This document shows, in pieces, positions 59,201 through 64,000 of a stretch of 64,000 bases of DNA (position 1 is the first letter of the stretch; every line of letters begins with the position of its first letter). Below the pieces are notes generated by a model. That model did no database searches. It was given only the letters and a program-made list of their open reading frames with translations, and was not told where the DNA came from. Source of the stretch: Climacium dendroides (lineage: Eukaryota > Streptophyta > Bryopsida > Hypnales > Climaciaceae). The position numbers were made by a program, and so were the translations under genes. The stretch is taken from positions 17,421,489-17,485,488 of the forward strand of contig OX467090.1 of NCBI GenBank assembly GCA_950106755.1, read 5' to 3'.

Positions 59201-61241
59201 ATATTGATTTTGTATGTTGATTGATGAGTCAACAATGTGGAATTTCTAGAGTTGATTGAGGCAAAATTGATTCAAATTCTAGATTGCTTGCTCAAGAATC
59301 AAAATCAATAAAAGGAGTGGTTTAGTGGTACTTGCACTATGATTGATTTAAAGGTTTTTAGTGGGATGGATGAATTAAATATTTTTCAAGCTCAACAAAA
59401 CTAGCATCAATTTTGTTAAACTAGCACAATTTCATTGAAGTGGTTTAGCTAGAGAGCTAAGAGGAGGAATGGGGTGAAAGTCCTAGTTTTACAAGTTACC
59501 AATGTATAATGTTCGTGATGAAATGCAATTTGCATATCAATTGTATATGTATCTATATAACAAGCTAATGTAAATGTCAAATTGACCCATGGAAAACCAT
59601 TAGTTTAACAAAATTGATGATAACTAGAAACAACATTTTCAACTACTTAAAATTGAGGCTAGCTCTAGGGAACTTACAAAGTGGTCATCCATGTCAAATT
59701 TCCAATGAGTGGTGACAAAGTACCAACAATCGACGCATTTGAAATGGACCTGCTTAGAGGCATTTCAATTCATTTCACACACAGCACTGTTAGAAGTGAT
59801 TCAATTAAGGTCTCACATAATAACTATCATCTTTCCCTATTCATTATTAAAGAGTAGCATGAAACAAAACTAGGACTAAAGATTGAAATGTCAATTCTGT
59901 TATATTGGCAATTCAAAGCACTAAATGGTGGCATTCATCACTAGAAAAAACTAAGACTCTTAATGCTTTATGATTCAAGGCTCTTGACTTGAAAGAACAT
60001 CAATTTCATTAAAGTGGTCCAATTCTAGCTTCACAAATTGTGACATTTAATCATTTATGTACATAAAGGTCTATAATTTAGGATAGGAGAGGTATGGATT
60101 TATGTCCCAAAATGCTAAGTGCCAAAGATTTAGGATACCTCCACTTTAAAGAAATTCATGTTCAAGGTTCCAATGTCAACAAAGTCCACTAATGTAACGA
60201 ACACATTGATGTCTTAGGGCCTCCTTACATGCTCACCCGGTGGGCAAAGAAAGCAACTAAAAGACAAGAACAGTGCCACCAATGATTGGTAAGCGTGGAA
60301 GTAGGAGAGGGAGTTCTACCGATCTCGATGTATTCCACACTGTAGAAGCAGCATAAAAGTGCTTTATATATTTCGACCCCGTTGACTCGTCCCACCCACC
60401 GATACATGTAAGGAGACTCGTAATTGGTACGAGTTACTAGAATCTTTGCTTAGTAACCCGACGTTCTTAAGGTCCTGGCCCTATTCGATGACCGCACAAC
60501 AAACTAGCTAATTGAATAAGAGCATAAAATAGAGTAGTATAGAGAGAGAATAGAAGCATGCTTACAAGCTCACTATATCGACGTTCCAGTTCAAAGTACC
60601 ATCTGCATCAACAGTCAGGTTATGTTTCAGGCACTGCACTCCTCGCCAATTGGGGGTTGTAGCGTCTTTACTCAGATTCGGGCAAGGATACTCTTGCGTT
60701 GTACTCCAGCCAGCCAGGTTGCTGCTCTGATCCGGGGTATCTTTCCAAGCTGCAAAGATTGCCTGGAGAGCTTCCACTGCAATCAAACAAGTGCATTCTT
60801 CATGTATATTGCAAACACAAAACCCATTGAAACACAGAGTGACACTCGTGCCAAGTTGCAGACTTGGCTTTTCCGACAGTGCGAGTATTACGATTCCCGA
60901 GTAGGCTAGAATCGTAAACTATTCACTATTAGGCACTCCAATGGGCCGTCCTGAGTCAGTCAGTCGATCAGTTACTCTACTCTCCCGCAGGGGCACTGCC
61001 AAATTCTCTTCATCTGTTTGCCAAGAGAAAGGAAAACTGTCCGTCAACAACATGCCCTATACTACTGCGAAATTGCGCACTTTGTAGAGGAGAGGATTTC
61101 AAGTCATTGAAACTTACCGTCATCTGTCCAGTAAATATAGTAGCCGCTGACTTGTACAAAGCAGACTTTGCTAAGTACAAGCAGTAAGGGTATCACAGAT
61201 CGGCCAAACGGATCACAAAGCAGGTGCGACTGTTGCCCCAT
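53227..61241 (-). CDS. LRR receptor-like serine/threonine kinase, copy C (complete, 17 exons, 843 aa)
   Basis: Exons on the minus strand: 61118-61241, 60566-60776, 59678-59749, 58894-58965, 58661-58729, 58151-58300, 57873-57941, 57629-57697, 57217-57360, 56886-57071, 56164-56252, 55883-56026, 55653-55771, 55175-55385, 54767-55001, 54447-54597, 53227-53643. They sum to 2532 nt with consistent phases and a TAG stop. Order: signal peptide, LRR cap, about nine LRRs, cysteine-rich juxtamembrane exon, membrane span, kinase. Kinase landmarks are all present: glycine loop [10 protein letters not shown], lysine in VVAVKQL, catalytic loop [26 protein letters not shown] and a C-lobe with VDVYSFGV. It should therefore be an active kinase. 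The kinase resembles the LRR-VIII/DUF26-like group of plant receptor kinases, but there is no malectin domain; subfamily is an inference. The ligand is unknown. This is the only copy here with no visible defect. Confidence 0.9.
56310..56638. mobile_element. PIF/Harbinger-like MITE, intron 10 of copy C
   Basis: 329 bp with about 20-bp inverted ends GGTAACAGG...CCTGTTACC, flanked by TTA at 56307-56309 and TTA at 56639-56641. A TTA target duplication is typical of PIF/Harbinger (Tourist) MITEs. Confidence 0.7.
60217..60420. mobile_element. 204-bp TIR element in intron 2 of copy C only
   Basis: Ends GGGCCTCCTTACATG and CATGTAAGGAGACTCG, flanked by TA at 60215-60216 and 60421-60422. A and B read GTCTTAATTGG without it. 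A TA duplication suggests a Tc1/mariner (Stowaway-like) or PIF-type MITE. Confidence 0.75.
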
Positions 61242-63074
61242 CTTGTTACAACTGCAACAGGGAGTTTGATCCTTACAACCGTGCTAACAACAAGTCCTCA
61301 AATCTTCAGAACCATAAAAACAACGAGCACTCGAAATGAGGTTTTCCATCACTCTTTTAACTCCGAGCACAAGCTCATATCTTCGTCGTCTGAGTCTGCA
61401 GCCTGCGCTGCATGATCGGTACACGGGTGCTTGTCTGGCGATAATCTAATTAAAGCTGTGCAGGGGTGGTAGGATCCCTTCCGGAAAAAAAGAAATGGTA
61501 AAGCGCGTGCACAGTATAACGCTTCGAAGCCGAAGCCACTTGACTTGTCCACCAGGAATGCACAGTACGTAGAGCACGTCGTTCCAGTCCATCGTCAGAT
61601 TGATCCAGTGACTTTTTTTTTTCATATTACAGAAGGAGCCAGCTATTTCTTCCGTACTCATGTGATATTTGGTGATATTTGGAAATGCTGTGCCTAATGA
61701 ATTAAACAAGGTCAATTGACTATTGGTTCTAAATACAGCAGGAAACTAGTTATTTTCTGTTAAAAAACTCAAGTATAATTCCATTACAATTGTTTTCTCT
61801 GTAGCAAAGTGGTGAAGAGTCGTGCCAAAACAACACCAACACCATTGGATTGATAGAACAGTGCCCAAAGTACCACGGTGTACCATAATTTATTAATCCT
61901 TAAAAGCACATTTCATGTCTGGGCTTGCTCAAACTTCATGAAAAATCTGTCTTAAGACATTCCTTAACCTTCAAGGCCGAGCCTGCCCATTTTGGTCAAT
62001 TTAATTGGAATTTTGGAAATAATTCAAAGCCAATGTTCCATCTGTAAGCGAGGTTCGAATGAAGTAGGAGTACATCTGACGAGCCCATACAAGGTAGCTG
62101 ACCCATTTCCAACCACTTAACCAATTAGACATATTTGGAGTGCAAGTTTTTTGAGTATGGAATTTTTTCCATGTATTGAAATAGAGTTTGGAAGAATTGT
62201 ATATTTTTCCAAATTTTTATTATTCAAAATATAATTATTATGAATTTTTTAGTGAAAGATTCTCTTTGACCTACAATGGTGATATAGACCTTTCAATTTC
62301 TCACCATAGGCTCATTGCAAAATTAACCAAAGGATAGGTTGCAGTATTGATAGCCTTACAACTAATCATAATGTGCCACAACTACTCTTCAAACTTGGCC
62401 ACAACTTCACTCAAAGAAAGCACTTCATAAAAAGAAAGCAGTCTATAGATTGGAAATGGGGTGATGGTTGGAAATGGGTCGCAAGGTCGGCTACTATATA
62501 ATGATTTTGAATAAATATTGACCCTACAAGGAGGGAATCTAAGTGAGTCATAAGGAACCTCAATCTTACCAAAAAACCCATTTGTTTACAAATTCATGTG
62601 ACTCCACCTCCAATGATTTACATAGTAAATTCATGTTCCTTCCATGAATGACACCATGGCTGCAAAGGTGCAACTACTCATCTTTCAAAATTTGTATGAA
62701 AATGGAGAGCCTTCTAGAGTAGTTTGACTTCCAATGAATGCTTTTGCATTTTTTAATCCAACAATTCACACGGTACCAAAATAGATGATTTCCAGGATGA
62801 CCAACTCGTCCTTTAAGGATTAAAACACGCATTTCAATTTGATATTCTTTATGTGTAGTTATACATGTCTAAATTTATTTATTTTAATAATTAAAAACAT
62901 CAAATTGATTTTTATATGATTTTTTAAAGAAAATTCTTTGTGAAAATTATAGCAATTACAAAAAAGTTTTAAATAATATGAAAATTTTAAAGAAAATAGA
63001 AATACTAGTGAAAACAATGATGTACTTCACTACTTCTTGGGCACACACTAAGAGAGAAAAAGTTCAAAACAAAG

Positions 63075-63247
63075 ATGGGAAATTTCATTAAAATGGTGAT
63101 ATTCCATGTGCCATTTTCACAATGCCATTCCCACAGTTTAGATCAAGTGGTCTAAAATCTATTAGTGTATTAGATTTCAGATTGCCCAGTGTAAATTGTG
63201 GGATGTCAAAGTCACAAAATATTCACCATTTTAATGAAATTCCCCAT
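63075..63247. mobile_element. ATGGGGAATTTC-family MITE upstream of copy C
   Basis: Orthologous-position partner of the element at 7604-7776, with the same borders and a few base changes. Confidence 0.75.
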
Positions 63248-64000
63248 AGAGGTGTAATTTGAGCTTTTGATATGCTATTTTCAAAGTACTATAAAAATTG
63301 CAATTTTAACAATTTAAAAAAATTTAAAATAGAATAAGTAGTAGAATATTAGAGCTGTATTTCCTTGGTTAAGCTTTAAAACATTTAAAATCAATAACTA
63401 TGTGAAAATTCAGATTTTGATTTTCCAAAAAATTAACAAATATTTCTTAGAGACTGTATAGACTCTTACCTATTCAAAGACATTTGAACCATTCAATTCT
63501 TAATAATGAGGTGAAAGTTTTGTAAATTTTTATTTTACAACATATAAAGTCATCTATTAGTCTGAATTTTGAAAATTTTCAAATAAAAATAAAAATAAAG
63601 ACAATTAAAGAATCACTACTGAGATTAACAATTAACAATTTATTATCAAAATAATTAGTAGATTAGTGTATTTTTTCATTCAGTATCATTGTACCACCTT
63701 CCACTTTATATATTTTTTGATTATGAATATGGAAGTTTTTTTGTTAGAATTTTTGCAAATATTTTCAACCCATTTTTAAACATATTGACTAATGAAATGC
63801 ACAAGTTATATGACATACATGTTTGTATCTAAAAATGTTGAAAGACAAATTCACTTTTTAGAAGGGCTAAAAAAACTACATTTTGAAGTTTAGGCACATT
63901 GAAATCACAATTGGTAAAGATATTCACTCTAAAATTTTGGAACAATAGAGTTAATTGTAAAGTGTATTCAATGAAGGACTAGGAGTGATAGTTTGAGAAA

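Larger units (their letters stand above)
55778..64000. repeat. Segmental duplication arm 2 (copy C plus upstream flank)
   Basis: Partner of the arm at 1-8541, same orientation, offset about 55.8 kb at the start and 55.46 kb at the end because of indels. The homology runs off the right edge, so the true unit is longer than 8.2 kb. Confidence 0.9.

Overview
The window is nuclear DNA from a land plant. It has spliced GT-AG genes, a plant-type leucine-rich-repeat receptor kinase family, plant Ty3/gypsy, CACTA, PIF/Harbinger and hAT-type elements, and AT-rich spacers. Nothing fixes the species. The mix fits a large, repeat-rich genome, perhaps a non-flowering plant, but that is inference.

Three tandem minus-strand copies of one 17-exon LRR receptor-like kinase gene frame the window. 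Copy A (108-5946) is cut by the left edge and lacks its kinase exons here. Copy B (41354 to about 49690) is decayed. Copy C (53227-61241) is complete and predicts 843 residues. The first 8.5 kb and the last 8.2 kb are near-identical, so A and C are sister copies about 55.8 kb apart. B is more distant. Introns and flanks carry many small TIR elements, several present in only one copy, so the paralogous empty sites give exact insertion points and target duplications.

From 6.4 to 18.4 kb the sequence is AT-rich and repeat-rich: inverted-repeat elements, a 48-bp minisatellite and a CACTA-like remnant. I found no convincing gene there. At 18466-38618 lies a roughly 20-kb composite insertion with hAT-like ends and a 7/8-matching 8-bp target duplication, sitting in a decayed tubulin-folding cofactor D gene whose remnants follow at 38.7-40.1 kb.

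The 20-kb insertion holds two parts. The left part (18.8-28.7 kb) is retroelement material: two related ORFs with an unknown shared domain, then a Ty3/gypsy gag-protease with a primer-binding site, cut off before reverse transcriptase. The right part (28.7-38.6 kb) is a divergent pair, a RING-H2 coiled-coil protein (minus) and a protein-kinase-like protein (plus). They share a short promoter with mirrored TATATAAAGC boxes and GGGCGYGGAC repeats, and are flanked by inverted arrays of a 70-90 bp repeat. This two-gene module is the most novel item. Both genes are broken by in-frame TGA and TAG codons of the kind expected from C-to-T decay at CG and CHG sites; the same signature runs through the retroelement ORFs.
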